A stretch of DNA of 64,000 nt from Rhabditophanes sp. KR3021 (GCA_963281155.1 CAUJLY010000006.1:8432001-8496000); one strand, 5' to 3'. Shown: positions 1 to 13,319, counted from the first letter of the stretch. Numbers and translations are program-made. The notes: generated by a model from the sequence alone, not told the origin.

Positions 1-3000
1 TTTTACGGAAAGCATAAGATTTTGGGCATTGAGTACCAATTGTTGCATGGCTTCTTCGTCTTCTTCGCTTCCTGAAAATATGTACAAGGTTAGTTTAGGA
101 TATCAAAAACATTTGAAAAATTTGCATTCAAGGTTGACATTAATGTTAATAAACTAGATTGTGATGATGTTAAGAGAGGAAACAGATAAAATAATTAGTT
201 GATTGGATAAAGATAAATAAAATAGTTGGTCGGATGAAGAAAGCATGCTCAATTATTGTGCTTTAAACTAAAGTATCATAAACTCATGCACAATTCAAAC
301 ACGAAAAGATATATTACCGTCAACTGGCTGGCCATATGGACCAATGATCACTAAAGATTTTATTAAATATTAAAATTGTTCTTTTAAAAAATAATTTCAA
401 AAACATACCTTGAGATCCGAGCATTGTTGCTTTGACGGTTGAGGAAATTTTGAGTTGTGTAGCAATGGTTGGAATACGCTCACATACTTGAAGTAAATTC
501 ATTCTCATCTTGATGTCTGTGCATTGTCTGGCAAGTGATACAGCTAATCTGGTAACTTCTTCACTGCTATCGGCAATAGCTTTGGCACAATCAATTAGAT
601 CTTTCTTGGTGCCACCTTCTCCGCGGACAAGTTGCGATAGACGAGCCATCAGTATAGCCATTCTTTTGGCTGCTGCGACGATGTCATTTTCATGAGAACT
701 CCATTGCTTCAATTCGTTGTGAAGACTGTGAGCTGCATTCAGAATGGAATTAGTATTAGCTTGTGGTAGTGGGTAGCGTTCCCAGAAAGCTCTAGTTTCT
801 TCTTCATCATCAATTTCTGGAGGTGGTGGCGGTCTCGGTGGTGGTGAAATTTCCACTGGTGGAGGTGGTCTTGGAGGAGCTGGAATTTCTTCTCTAACAA
901 TTAATCTATTATGGACTAATGGTGGAGATGGAGCTCTTGGAGCAGATTCAACCAATGAATGATGACTGGAATATTGGTTTGGTGTAGCTGCTTGGGAACG
1001 AATGTTCTGGCTTGAATAGTTTTGTTGGCTGTATGGTGTTCCGGAAATAGCATCTCCTACCAAACGAACTGAATTCAAAAGATGGTCGTTTCCATCGCGC
1101 CAGTTGTTCCCATAACCTTGGTTTCTTGGTGATAGTGCTACTTGTTTAGCATGATTTACCATAGGTGGGATAGCTGTAATTTTAACAGGTGAAGGACAAT
1201 AATAAGTGTACATTTTAGTAAATATTTTAATGAAATATAATATTTTGAATAAAAAAGATTCACTCTTTGTGGTTAAACGTTTCGCCGATGTTAATATAAA
1301 GACGCAACCAATCTACTAGCACAAAGAGTGGATGAAAAAAGAGGAAATCAAAGTTTGTCAAGTCAAAAATATCTTTTGCTTTTTATGCTGTTCTTTGATT
1401 CTATAAAACTCTTCCCTTCCAACATAATTAGAATGTATGCTCTGTGCGCAACAGTTCTAAAGGTACTAAAAAATAGTAGGATCCCACGACTTGGAGTCGT
1501 ATTAAACAAATATAAGTTACACAGCTAAGCTCAGAAGCATATTAACTTGTACTGAGATGCTAAAAACGAAGATTTAGCATTGGTATATTGGAATCCTCTG
1601 GTAAATATTGTTATCTTTTTATACAATGAAGACAACAATTGTTTGTTATGTGTTTTATTTGAATCGATTTTTGCAAAATTACCTGAATGTAGTTGAGCTG
1701 CAGCATTATTGACTCGAGTAACAAAATGTGGTTCTTCGGAGTTATCAGCTTCATTTTTGGCAGCCATCAAGACACGGTTTCCAAGTCTGGCAATTTGGCT
1801 GGTATTGTCAACCATGGCCTGTGGCTCATCCCTTTGGATGGCTTCTTCGCAGTATGATGTATATTTGCGCATAACATTTTCAGAAGCGCGGACGAATTCG
1901 CCAGTATCAATGGCATCATCGACGTGTCCTCTAAGACGAGTCAAGCAATCAGCGAATTCTCTTCTCAAGTTTTCGAAATGAGTTTCTGCAGAATCAGAGT
2001 CGTTGTTAAGTCTGATTTTACCGGCGTTGATGACCTGCGGGGTCATGGAATTGACTTGATTAGCAATTTCAATCAACGACTCAACGGTCTTCTTGTTTTT
2101 GCATGGCCCGCATTTGGCTAGAAGTAAAGCAGTGTTGGTACATCTTGAAGTATGTTCATTCAAATTGAAAGCCTTATCATCAAAGTTTCTGTCTCTGTTA
2201 GCCATATTAAATGGAGAATGAACAGCATCGGCAAATTGTTTCAATGGGGTTGAGATGTCAGCAAAATCTTCGACAACCTTGTCCGTCAAGACGCGTTTCA
2301 TGAAGTCTCCGAGTTCGTTCAATTTTCCACGAAGCTGTTGTCTAAGAGCATTAGCTTCTGGAGTATTTCCAAGACCTCTTCTTTCTAAATCGGCTAGAGA
2401 GTCAGCCAATCTGTTGATGTCATTGCACATATTCAACAACTTGTTTCTGTCAGCTGGATTAAGATAGTCGGCTAAACGTCTAGCTTCTTCCAATATTGAG
2501 CGAACTGCTTGAAGACCAAGTCCATTATCATTAACACCTGGATTATCGAGCCATCTGAGAGCTTGTTCGAGACGACCTCCGAGGGTATGAGCTGGGTTTG
2601 CACCGCCGCTTCTTAGCGCATGTTGAAGGGCTCCTGGGAGAACTCCTGGAGTTTCTTTAGTTCCAACTAACTCCTTGATCTTTTGAGCACATGATTGGGC
2701 TAATCCTTGGTTATCATGTCTTCCTTGATTTCTCAATTCACAGATAGCATCCGTAAGCGATGTAATATTACCAATAGCATGTCTAATGTTGTGAGCATCT
2801 TCTGGAAGAGCTCTAGCAGCAATCTTTTCGGCATAATCGCAAATTCTTCTAATTGCCTTTTCACCAACAGCTCCTGGTCTAGCTCGAGAATCACCCAACC
2901 AATCTAAGGCTGCGGTTAGAAGACATTGTGCGGCAGAGAGGGCTTTACGCATAGCAGTAACATTGTCGGAATCCCACTCATCTTCATCATATGTTGTTAG

Positions 3001-5595
3001 TTGAAGTACTCTAATAATTTCATTAACCTCTTCTATCATTCTTTGAGCAAGGTAGTTTCTGTTCTCGGCAGCTTCGGGTAATCCCTTTTGTTGTTCTTCG
3101 CTAATTTGGATAAAGATTTTCATTGCACAAACTAAGATGGGAGACAAAGTCTTGATAGCATCCATACAACGGACAAGGATTTCTCTGTGAACAGTATGGG
3201 TAAGTTCTTTTTCTCTCAAGTCAACATCTTTAGACATTCTTGTTAACCATGGGGTAATATCTTTGACGAATTGAGCCAAATCATCCATAGATTCAATAAC
3301 TTCAGCAACAGCTAAATAGTCTAAAACCTTGCGACTTCCTCGAATGATTTTTCTAACTTCAGATTCATCAAAACATAACAAAAGAGCAGATGTTCCTTGA
3401 AGGATTCCACGGGCTCCATCAATAAGCTTTTTACGTGATGGGCCAGAATAAGGATCAGATTTCAGGGTATGGCAGGCTTCTTCTAGAAGACGGGAAGAAA
3501 CTTCGACACGTTGAAGAGCTGGCGGCATGTCTTGTTGGAGTATCCTATCGTCAGAGGAATGGCAAGTGTCATATCCTACCTTAATTAGGTTATCGACGGC
3601 TCGTGAAACAGCTCCGACTGGCCTGGTCAAATCAGGCATAGCATTTCCATCTTCAGCTTCTTCATGAAGAATTACCAAACGAGAAACCTAAATAAAAGGA
3701 TGAAAGGTTGGAAGTGGAATTAATGAATAAAGGTTTGCAAAAGGAAAAAAAGCATTGTAGCGACATGGACTAGAAAAGTGAAACTAAAGACACATACGCA
3801 TTTTCCATAAGGACCATTTTTTGGTGATAACATTTGGCAAACTGGACAATTGTCGTGGTTGACTCTTGTCACTGCTGTATCAGGGTAAATGAATTCCGGT
3901 AGTCCGGGTAAACTTCTTCTACTTGATACTCTAGATAGTGGCAATTGTGCATTATATTCTGTACCAGCCTCGTCTACATAAAAACTTTGAGTTAGTTGTT
4001 GCCGGTCTAGAGAAGATTGATTATACATATCAAGCCTATTTTCTGATCTAGCATTCGTTGTATTTAGTTGATACGTACTGTCCAATTCCTCAATGTGCAT
4101 CCTAGAGGACTGAAGAGATTTCATAGACTGGGCATTAGAGTGTCCTCTTTCCATTTGGTAAAAATTTGACCCGGATGAAGTTGCGACTGCATTAGTATTA
4201 TTTGAGCCGTTAATATTATTTGGATTTCCTGATGCATTTTGCTCAGCTACTTGGAGAACCAAATGAAGCTAAAGGACAAGGACATATTTAACGGACATTA
4301 TTTGCAAAAAACAGGTTATTATAAAGCAATTATATCAATCGTTAATTTAAATGTTAAATTCAATCTTAAAAACATATTATATATTCTGCAATCTTCCTTC
4401 TTCTATTGAGTTATTGCAAAAAATGTATATGACACTATTTAAATGGATCATTAATTAAAATGATGTTATTAGTGCATGAAAAAGTGATGTTCCAATATTT
4501 CCTTTGAAAATTTAGTAATTCCTACATATTTGTGGTGACTCTTTTATTCGTTTTCCTATTTAAAGTCATCCTTATGAAGTTAACAACATTTGCGCTGACA
4601 GAATATGACAGCAGGTTTTAAGGTTCAATTTTATCAAAAAAATACGTAGGTCTTTGCCACATTAACTGTATTTTCAAATTTAATTCATCTTAATGTGTTT
4701 TAGGTTGTCTGAACTCATTTATCACAAGTATATTGAAGATGTCTTTGGAAGTTTAAAGAAAGAACATATCAATAATAAAATGTAGTAAGTTGGTGGCGAG
4801 AAAAGGATTTTACGACTAGATTGTTTAAAAAAGAAGTTGAACTTTCTAATTAATCACCTGTCGGTTTTGTTTTTGCCTTAACTTTTACAATTGTTAAACT
4901 AAGGATTGACGATAAATACGTTGACCAAATTCTATTTTTAAGTAAACTTTGATATATCAACCAGCATATCTCTACTATCACACTATCTACAATTTGTCAA
5001 GCATTTCTAGAGAAATCAACTTATAGTAAAATTAAATCAAATACATCCCTATACATTTAAATTGTTGAGATTTAGCTATATATTCCAGTATCAACTTTAC
5101 TACGTATGAAATATCTATACACATTTATTGATAAATTTTTGAGCTAACTAATCACCGCATATAAAACTTCTTTATTATATGCAACTTTCTCAAAAATGTA
5201 CAAGTAGACAAAATGTTTAGAAGTGAACTGTGATGGGCCGCAAACTCATTACGCCTACGAGATCAAAAAAAGCTTTCTTGTTGATAACAAATAACCTAAT
5301 GCTTTTGTTTGAAAAGTGGAATAAGAACAAGACGATTAAAATAATAGTAAATTTGAGCTAAATTTAAGCTAAATTGAAAGTGTGTTATTATTGCTTTATA
5401 TTTAACATTTTAAAGATTGAAAATTAACAAATTAAAAAAAGAATTATATACTGTTAGTAGATAAATTGAAAGCATGTACACAAAACAAATAGCACATATA
5501 ATTATTTAACATGGAAATTTAAAATGGTTCAAATTTACCTGTTGAGCAACGGGCTCCAAAATGCTTTCAATTGTTTTGGTATGAAAGACAGGCAT
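1..5595 (-). CDS. deb-1: Vinculin (dense-body/focal adhesion protein), C-terminus cut by window edge
   Basis: Vinculin links talin and catenin at integrin adhesions to F-actin; in nematodes it sits in muscle dense bodies. Exons on the minus strand: 5595-5539 (start [19 protein letters not shown]), 3687-1683, 1173-409, a 33-nt microexon 350-318, and 71 to beyond position 1. Phases agree throughout and give 977 codons so far; vertebrate vinculin suggests about 40 more outside the window. Nearly all of the head is recognisable, followed by a proline-rich strap (around 930-750, with runs such as APPRPPPP) and the tail (motifs [32 protein letters not shown]). An acceptor-like tract (TTTCTACCAAG) abuts the start codon and may be a spliced-leader site. 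The symbol is the C. elegans ortholog name. Identity is secure; the isoform structure is uncertain because of the extra cassette at 3798-4268. Confidence 0.96.
1258..1333. repeat. 14-bp inverted repeat in a vinculin intron
   Basis: Arms at 1258-1271 and 1320-1333 are complementary over 14 positions with one G-T wobble, and are separated by 48 nt. It lies inside the 509-nt intron between vinculin exons at 1683 and 1173. It may form a stem-loop. I see no flanking duplication that would mark a transposable element. Confidence 0.6.
3798..4268 (-). CDS. In-frame 157-codon cassette exon in vinculin intron 1
   Basis: This open exon lies between vinculin exon 1 and the second exon. It has an acceptor (CTTGTCCTTTAG before 4268) and a consensus donor (GTATGTG from 3797). 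It is 471 nt long with phase 0 at both ends, so inclusion or skipping both keep the vinculin frame. The product is Asn/Ser/Gln-rich and probably disordered, with an Arg/Ser stretch ([15 protein letters not shown]) and a Cys cluster at its end ([17 protein letters not shown]) that could bind metal. Nothing like it occurs at this position in the vinculins I know. Insertion after residue 19 would interrupt the first head helix, so it may instead serve an alternative N-terminus. It could also be an exon of a separate nested gene. Splice signals are seen; use is inferred. Confidence 0.55.
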
Positions 5596-5758
5596 CTTGG
5601 TAGAAAATAATTAAAATAATATAGTGTTAGAGATTCTTTTGATTATTTAAAGCACTAACACATACTATGGAGACTTTGACTGAAATTAAAGTATTTTATA
5701 ATAAATAATACATTTTCACATTAATCAATTCGAATATCAAAAGAAAACGATATATTAC

Positions 5759-5794
5759 CGAGAGATCAAAACTTGTATAGATCGTTTGCAACAT
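5759..5794 (-). CDS. Possible alternative vinculin first exon
   Basis: A 12-codon open segment begins with ATG at 5794 (MLQTIYTSFDLS) and ends at a GTAATAT donor in phase 0. That phase matches both the cassette exon at 4268 and the main second exon at 3687. It lies about 160 nt upstream of the canonical first exon. It could provide an alternative N-terminus or be 5' UTR. Evidence is limited to the start codon, donor and phase. Confidence 0.25.
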
Positions 5795-5799
5795 TAAAG

Positions 5800-8700
5800 A
5801 ATCGTTTGGGATTACAATATTATTTCAAAAAGAGGATTAAAATACATATGCATAACATCTGCCAGATAATACTCATGGAGTAATTTGAAAATGGGCAGAT
5901 GAATCACTTTTAATGAATAGTGATTATTTGTTGTTGGCAAATATAAAGGAAAGTAGCGAGGACGTACATTCCGCCACAAACACAACATAAATGATTAAAT
6001 GAATGCAAATAAATAGATATATAAATGGAGGAACTTGTTGATGGTCACATTTACACTTATACCAGAAGTAATTCAAAGTTTATCTCTATATGAGAGAGCT
6101 AAAATAAGACTGCGCGAAAAGGGTAAATCAAAAAAATGAGATGAATGATAGTTAAACATATAAATAGGCATTTTATAATATTGCTACATTCATAGGTCAA
6201 ATTAAATTACATTCAAATAACATTTCTTTGTTTCAACACGCACAAATGTCTTTTACATAATGCTACATTAAGGAAAGACATATTCATCAAATTTTGTCAA
6301 TATCATCTTCTAATAAAGTGGTAAGAAGTTGTTTCAAGTAAATATATTTCCCACATATATGCAAATTAAATTAAATATATAGCTGATTAAATCGACACAA
6401 ATTATTAATATAAACATAACTCTTTAGTCACATCTCAATTTTCCCTAAGAACCTTGAACTTTTATTTTAATTCAGAAAAATATATTGAATTTATTAGATT
6501 ATTAAAAACCAGAAAAGATTTTCTCTAAATAATTTGATTTGAATGAAATATTAAAACAAATATGACGATTGGTAGTAAACTTTTTAATGAATTATCTTTT
6601 TGTTTAGCTAATCAACTAATCTTTTCTTAAGTAATAAAAGTTCAAGTTGCTTTTTTGTAACAAATGTAAAACAATTTTTGAGGTCTCTAAAAGACTACTC
6701 TATCATATAATATTTTGTAGCAAATGACGCATATTTTTAAAAAGAACAATATTTTAAACTTGGTCAAGATAATAAAGCTGAGTTTGGTTTAAAAAAGTTA
6801 AAGCTTAACTGTTTTTCATATCAAAACGAAATATATTATGCTACTTAGCAAATACTACGGAACAAAGGATAAGATATAAATAAAAAGTTAAATAACATAA
6901 AGAATATAGTTATTGAAATTACAAAGAAGATAAATAATCAACATTTTACAACTACTTCGACAAAATAATAACTTAATTGAACTTGACATAAAATAATTTG
7001 ATCAATTGAAGTCTTCATTCCAATCAAAATAAATATACATATTTAATATAAATAGCAATTAGGTAAGAAATTGATATGATAGACTTTTATCTTTGATATC
7101 TATTAATACTTAAGAGATAAAAAAGATTATTTTTTTCTTGGATAGTACTATGGAGAATATTTTGACTTTGGTATGTCAGTTTAAGGTGATGCATGTTTTT
7201 TTGTATTTTTATGCAATTTTGAACTACCTAGCTACAAATTCTAAGGGACTTTCAAATTCTTTTACTAAAATAAATATATGTAGATTTAGTATTGACCAAG
7301 CACTTGTTTGTTTCTTTTTTAGAACGAGATATATTTTTAAATCACAAATACTTTCCCTCCTTCTCTCTATTGCAAGTTCTTGACTCTCTCTTTCTTAATT
7401 TTCAAGACTCTCGCGTGATGGTTAGGGTCTTTACTATCAGTACTAAAATATACACATATTGTTTGTACGTATAAATTGAAATATTGCCTCCTGTAGGTTA
7501 TACATTAAGCCTGTTATAAAGACACAGGAATCGGTCTTTGAGAACACGGACCTTTCTGATAGCAATGATCTGTTTGTTAGTGATTGACGAGAAGAGACCG
7601 TTGTTTCTCTGATTTTAGGTTCTAGCAAAGAGCCGCAGTAACAACCTGGTTATCAACTGTATCATTAACTAGTGTATATATCTGAGTCAGATAAAATAAA
7701 AATAACAATAATATATAATATTTAAATATGTATATACATACTGAAGCAGTACTTTGGATTGGAGAAGGTAGTAAATGAGCTGCCAGATCTAATATTTACA
7801 AGGTGCCGATTCCTAGATGAAAGGAATGGCTTTATGTAAATGAAATGTTTATGAATAGAGTTAATATAAACGCTGGGAAAAAATTAAGTTAATGTTCGTA
7901 TGAAGAAGTGTAGTGTGTAATTTGCAACTAAATTAAATTTTCTATCACTACTAAATGAGTAATTTTCTCCTGCCGCCATCAGTAATAGCTTTTGATGCTG
8001 GCATTATTGTGTGTTGTTGATACACCAGCTGCTCCTACTTCTTCCCTATCACCCACATTCTGGACCCAATTTCTCAAGGAAAAGACAATAAGGCGTGGTG
8101 AAATTAGTTAAAAGCATTGAATTCATCTATTTTATAATAAGCAACAATAAAGATATCCAATATAATAAAAGTGTAAGAATCTTTAGCTGATAAGAGACAC
8201 ACAAAAATACCAGACGACTATTAAAACAGAAAAAGATTTGGGAGAGAGGTGAATCAACGCAAAATTATTTTAAAGTGAACAGCCACAAACAATTTGAAAC
8301 TTTTACAAGACTTCAAGTATATATACTAATCAGGTACCCTAAAAAGTGTATATATACCTTCATTAAAATGTTTCAATATTCATAATTTTGGATGATGAAG
8401 TGGATTCAATAAAACAAATCTTTTTTATGAGTGCATTAAAATAGAAGGTATTTAATAGTTAGTCTATATTTAAAGTCAATCCTAAATACCTTTATGCAGC
8501 AATAATTATGATAATAAAAAATGATTTAAAGAGTGATTTTGTTTAATGTGAACTAAATCCCGCAATCAATTATGATCACTTTTACCACTTTCGAAGAACA
8601 AATTTTAAAGAGATGTGTTATGGCGTGATGTTATTAAAATTTGCATTGGAATGCAATAAAAAGTATAAGTACTAATAAAATGAAAAAGTTAAGGTATTGA

Positions 8701-9295
8701 GATAAAGTCAAAGCGTAAGCCTTATATTTATCTAATGGAGCATAATGATTTTTATTATCATTCTCGCTCTGAACTTGTTCAATGTTACTCGAACCTCAAT
8801 AGATGCAGGCCTAACAATATTATATGCGATCAATTGATTTTAGCCTCCTATTTATAAATAAAGAAGACGAACAAGCTTTTAAGATTCTTTTATAATTACA
8901 TGCATTATGAATTAAGCCTGAATATTTAGTAAGCAGTATGTGTACAAATAAAATTGCTTAGACAATAAATAGTTGTGGAGTATAGAAAATGATGAAATGT
9001 ATTGTGATATTCGTGTAAGAATCATCTGAGTTGGCTGCTCAAGAATATATTACTAAATATATGATTATTTTTGTATAATAAATCCTACACAGCTTCTCAC
9101 TTTATATCAAAAACAAAACAAAAAATGTGACAAAATGCATTTATGTTATAATGATGATATGGAAACAATTTGATTAAAACCATAATTGATAACGTTCTAG
9201 GCATATCTCGCCCCTCAAACAAATAAAAACAATCAAAAGCTGAACAAATCTCAATATACATTATATTTGCTATATATTTTCATCACCCACTCCTT
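5800..9295. other. Gene-poor region upstream of vinculin
   Basis: AT-rich sequence with no gene I can support. A more GC-rich patch at about 7960-8110 includes a CAGCTG E-box at 8026-8031 and could be vinculin promoter or a distal 5' exon. A protein-like but interrupted stretch at 7490-7640 is listed separately. A 30-codon ORF starting at about 8750 has a hydrophobic N-terminus but no other support. Confidence 0.5.
7488..7643 (+). pseudogene. Decayed protein-coding fragment, family unknown
   Basis: The + frame after a CTCCTGTAG acceptor-like site reads as a plausible polypeptide (for example KTQESVFENTDLSDSNDLF), is stopped by TGA, then continues in the same frame (EETVVSLILGSSKEPQ) to TAA. 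Base composition is richer than the surroundings. The minus strand is also open for about 60 codons, so the coding strand is uncertain. It may be a relic of a transposon or gene. No family is recognised. Confidence 0.25.
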
Positions 9296-9659
9296 TTACT
9301 TTGTCAATCTAACTTTATATAAACGTAAATATAAAAAGTGTATATTAGTGGCACCAGCTTCAATCACAATAAATAAAAAAGTATCTAAAAATATGCGATA
9401 AATATTTGGGGCAAAAAAGCGAATATAAAACAAATTTATTATTTTAAAAAATTTGAAAATTGATACAAGCCATCTTAAAATTAGCAAAAGGGTACACGTT
9501 ACTATACAAATAGCTCCTGATAAAACAACTTTTTTGATTGTCAAAAGATTTCTCAAATAAATGGTATTGGCTGTGATGATAACAAATGTTTTACTTACCA
9601 GAAATTAAAGGTACACACAAATTGGTTCGGTAAAAATGTAAAAATATTATGAATGTCAT
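9296..9659 (-). CDS. Small predicted multi-pass membrane protein
   Basis: Two exons, 9659-9599 and 9570-9296, joined by a 28-nt intron with GTAAGT donor and CATCACAG acceptor in matching phase. They encode 111 residues. Hydrophobic segments lie at about residues 1-9, 36-55, 60-70 and 80-93, with positively charged stretches between and a basic end (YLRLYKVRLTK). I recognise no family; it could be a fragment of a 7TM receptor or a lineage-specific protein. The intron is shorter than others in the window. A single 86-codon frame also covers the second exon alone. Confidence 0.4.
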
Positions 9660-9938
9660 GATAACCTTCAATGCAGATAGCAATTGTTTTATCCGTAATG
9701 ATTATTCTTAAAAAATGACATCGGATTTATAAATAGGCGAAGCAGCGTTGGTATTAATGAAAACTAAATGTCGGTGATATTAATAAAGAAACAAAGTGAT
9801 ATGAGTAGAAGAATTATTTATTTTTAAACATGAGTATAATATAAATAGTTTGCTGTTTTGCTTTTATAAATGTTTATAATTATTCAGAATGTGAAAAGAA
9901 ACTATGTATCATTTTGAAGTTTTATAGATCAGAAACAT

Positions 9939-10296
<358 letters not shown>

Positions 10297-10699
10297 TCAA
10301 TTTATGAATAATACTGATTGTTCTCAAATGAAATCACGGCATTAATGATGTTTTTCTCAAATCAATGTCCTTTATAAGATTAACCTAAATAAAACAGCTT
10401 TCTGTTTTTGTTTACTCTGATATTACTCGTGCTTCTTGGAAAGTAGTATCCTTCACAAAGGCATGACCAATGTACAAACTAGTATGATGATTAAGAAGCC
10501 AAGATGTGTAAATTAAGTATGTATATTAATTTTTGGTAAAGAAACAAAACGCAGAGTACATAAATGATTTATTAATAAGAAGTTAAAAATGAGTGTGTTT
10601 ACATTATTACTTTAATGTGTTGATGACGAATTTTTCATCATTTTCAACGCTCGTTGTGCTTTTAAAAACAATTGTAAAAGGACTGAAAGAAATGTTAAA

Positions 10700-11707
10700 T
10701 TAGGCTTCTTGTTTGGTGATTAATGTTTTGACAAAACCTTTGGTTACGGGAATGACTCTGGAACCAACTTGGGAAATTTTGCACCAGAATTTCTTGCGAA
10801 AGAAACCTTCAATAAATAAAACAAACATGTATGGTAACATATTGCAGTAACATAAAATGGAAACTTCAAAAATTTTCCATGCTGAACTGGTTACTTTAAA
10901 TCCTAAAATTGGAAAACTTAAGTTAATTCAAACTAATGAAAATGTACCGTTTATCATTAATATGAGCAAAACATTGCTGTAGACGACGATAAGCATTGGT
11001 ACGACGCTATGGATTAATAGGTTTATAGTAACCAGGATATCGGGGATTTTATTGTTATTTCCAGAACTCTTCTTAACGCGGTAAACAAACACAATAATCA
11101 CGCAATTCATGATGGTTGATATAATACTTATAGTTATTTGGGGAACTGAATCAACGTAAGAAAATATGTCATCGGTATAGAATTTAGTTGCACCAAATAA
11201 AGAATCTTCATCAACAACAATCTGACTAACGACAATGAGATTGTAATTAGCCACTATACTTGGAATCATAATGACAATAAACATTGCAAATAGTGGAGCA
11301 AATTTGGTTTGGATGTTCCAAATGATTAAACGTATTCTGTAGAAACTTATTAAAAAAGGGACCATAAAGAACAAATTAAATCCAACGTTTATAATTTTAG
11401 AAACAGCGTTAGTATATGTTACAGATAATTTTACACTAAAGTAAAAACCATACAAATAGCTGAAATCTTTAAGCAGATCCATTAGCAGAAATATTATGTT
11501 TGAGACCAAAGTCAAACCTATAATAGAACGAATAGTTGATTCCCTTTGAAAATTCTTTAAGTAAAATGTTAGGAATAAGATTATGCAGGAGCTGGATAAT
11601 GCAAAACCGACATAAATCATTTTGCTTGTAACTTTATCAAAACCTCCTGTTTTAACGTAAAAATATTCTTCAGCCATTGTAGTAGTTTCTCCTAAAGTTT
11701 GATTCAT
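10700..11707 (-). CDS. Nematode 7TM (serpentine) receptor
   Basis: Exons 11707-10948 and 10902-10700 join in phase for 320 residues, a typical size for worm chemoreceptors. The short N-terminus has a glycosylation site (NQT). Seven hydrophobic segments are visible, at about residues 29-52, 60-82, 103-122, 133-156, 182-206, 221-246 and 257-282. The last contains CNMLPYMFVLFIEGFFRKKF, the worm counterpart of the TM7 end followed by a basic helix 8. It is probably chemosensory or peptidergic; I cannot assign a class. The intron is 45 nt. It sits upstream of the NATD1-like gene on the same strand. Confidence 0.8.
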
Positions 11708-13319
11708 GATGAGTATATAACAGGGTAGATTTCAGTGAACTGAATATTGCAAATGCAGTTCGTGAGCTAATTATCTAAAACACATTATTAAAATATGGAA
11801 GATAAGCATGTTCTTAAAGTAAAAATTATGAAAACAACAATTACGCATTTTTGCATCTAGATGATGATTAGCTAGTTTAAGTAAAAAGTTCACACTATCT
11901 TTAAGAACTTTTTAGTTTATATGAATATGAGAATAATGTGGGTTGAGTCAATTTGATAATAACAATATTTGGTGACTAACAATATGGAATAATTACGAGT
12001 TAGTTATAAAAGCCAGAAGCCACATTTTTATTAATATAATAAGAGTTTAAAAAACTCAAGTGTAGTTTATGAACTTAATAGCGATGGTAACATTAATTTT
12101 CAATTATTATACTACTATTAATAATTCTTGAAAATAAAAGAATCATGTTATAATATCATTATATTACAAAAAAATAAAATGTTATTATCAAATAAATTCC
12201 CATCTTATGAACTTTAAATTTAATACCTCTAAATAGCTTTTTCTTTAGAATGGCAAGTCCAGAGTAAATTGTTTGTTAAAAATGCGTCTCAGCGGTTATT
12301 ATATTTTTTTGAAAAGAAGAACTGTGCATTTATTTGATAACAAGCATGTTAAAGAGTTCTATTAATTACAATTTATAGTAAAATAAATATTAGAGAAAAA
12401 ATAATTTATTAAATTTCATATATAATTTGTTCATAAATTTCTCAAAAAAGTGTCTTCATTGATAGTTGCGAATACACGTGCTTTTAAATTGCTTACGGTA
12501 CCTTATAATAATCACTATTTGGGTCCTTTTTCTGAAAATAATTATAAGATTAAATATGAAATTATCCTATTTCTGATGGTTTTTGCTCAATCTGGCTACA
12601 TTTAAAAATACTTTATCTGACGGAACATTTTCATCAAATTTAAATGTTGTGTTTTAAATCCGAGTATTAATTTTAACGGTCTTAAAATAAAAAAGTCATT
12701 AAATAACGCATTACTGAATTGATAAATCATTGCAATCGAATTTTGTAATTCTACAATGTAATAAAAGAAAGTCGCCAACTAAAGGTCTAACTCAAATTAG
12801 GTTTAAATGCATAAAATGATTAAAATAAATATTAGAAAAAACAATAAGCTAGTCATATTAATAATCTTAATGAAGTAGTCGTTTAAAAAATCAGTATCCT
12901 TGTTTAATATATTATCAAAAATAATATCAGCCAAATTTTGGTAATAGACATTATTAGTGGGTTCAATGGTGATTTTAAGTTATCCTTTGATATTTAAAGA
13001 TATTGTTTATAAATAGCTTTAATGAAAGTTTAAATGCCAAATGTGTTAATAAAAAACTGAAAATAATTACAATTTATCTTTGGTCATGCGTTGCAAGTAT
13101 TAACACCATTATAATAAATAATAATCTGTAACCAAATTTATTTTAAATGAATTATACTCAAGGGACAATACCAAATGATAATAATTGAAAACTTATAGTT
13201 AATTTAAGTTTAATAATTCTTAAACATCTAAATCTTCAACAATTATCAAATAATTTAAGGCTCAACAAAAACAGAACTGTAATTAATATTGAAGAGAGTT
13301 TTAAATTTCCATATTAATA
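11708..13319. other. AT-rich intergenic region
   Basis: It separates divergent genes, so it probably contains both promoters. I see no ORF with coding character, no RNA gene and no obvious repeat. Confidence 0.6.

Noticed and set aside
510..2907. Several + strand ORFs (60-90 codons) across 510-2907
   Set aside because: They are antisense shadows of the vinculin coding exons, which match known protein in the minus frame.
3720..4262. The vinculin cassette frame read through as a stand-alone 180-residue protein
   Set aside because: It starts at a non-ATG codon, and its last part (after the GTATGTG donor) is intron-like hydrophobic sequence; the spliced cassette explains it better.
7138..7474. 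Overlapping + strand ORFs of 60-81 codons
   Set aside because: AT-driven hydrophobic composition, no splice or promoter support, no similarity.
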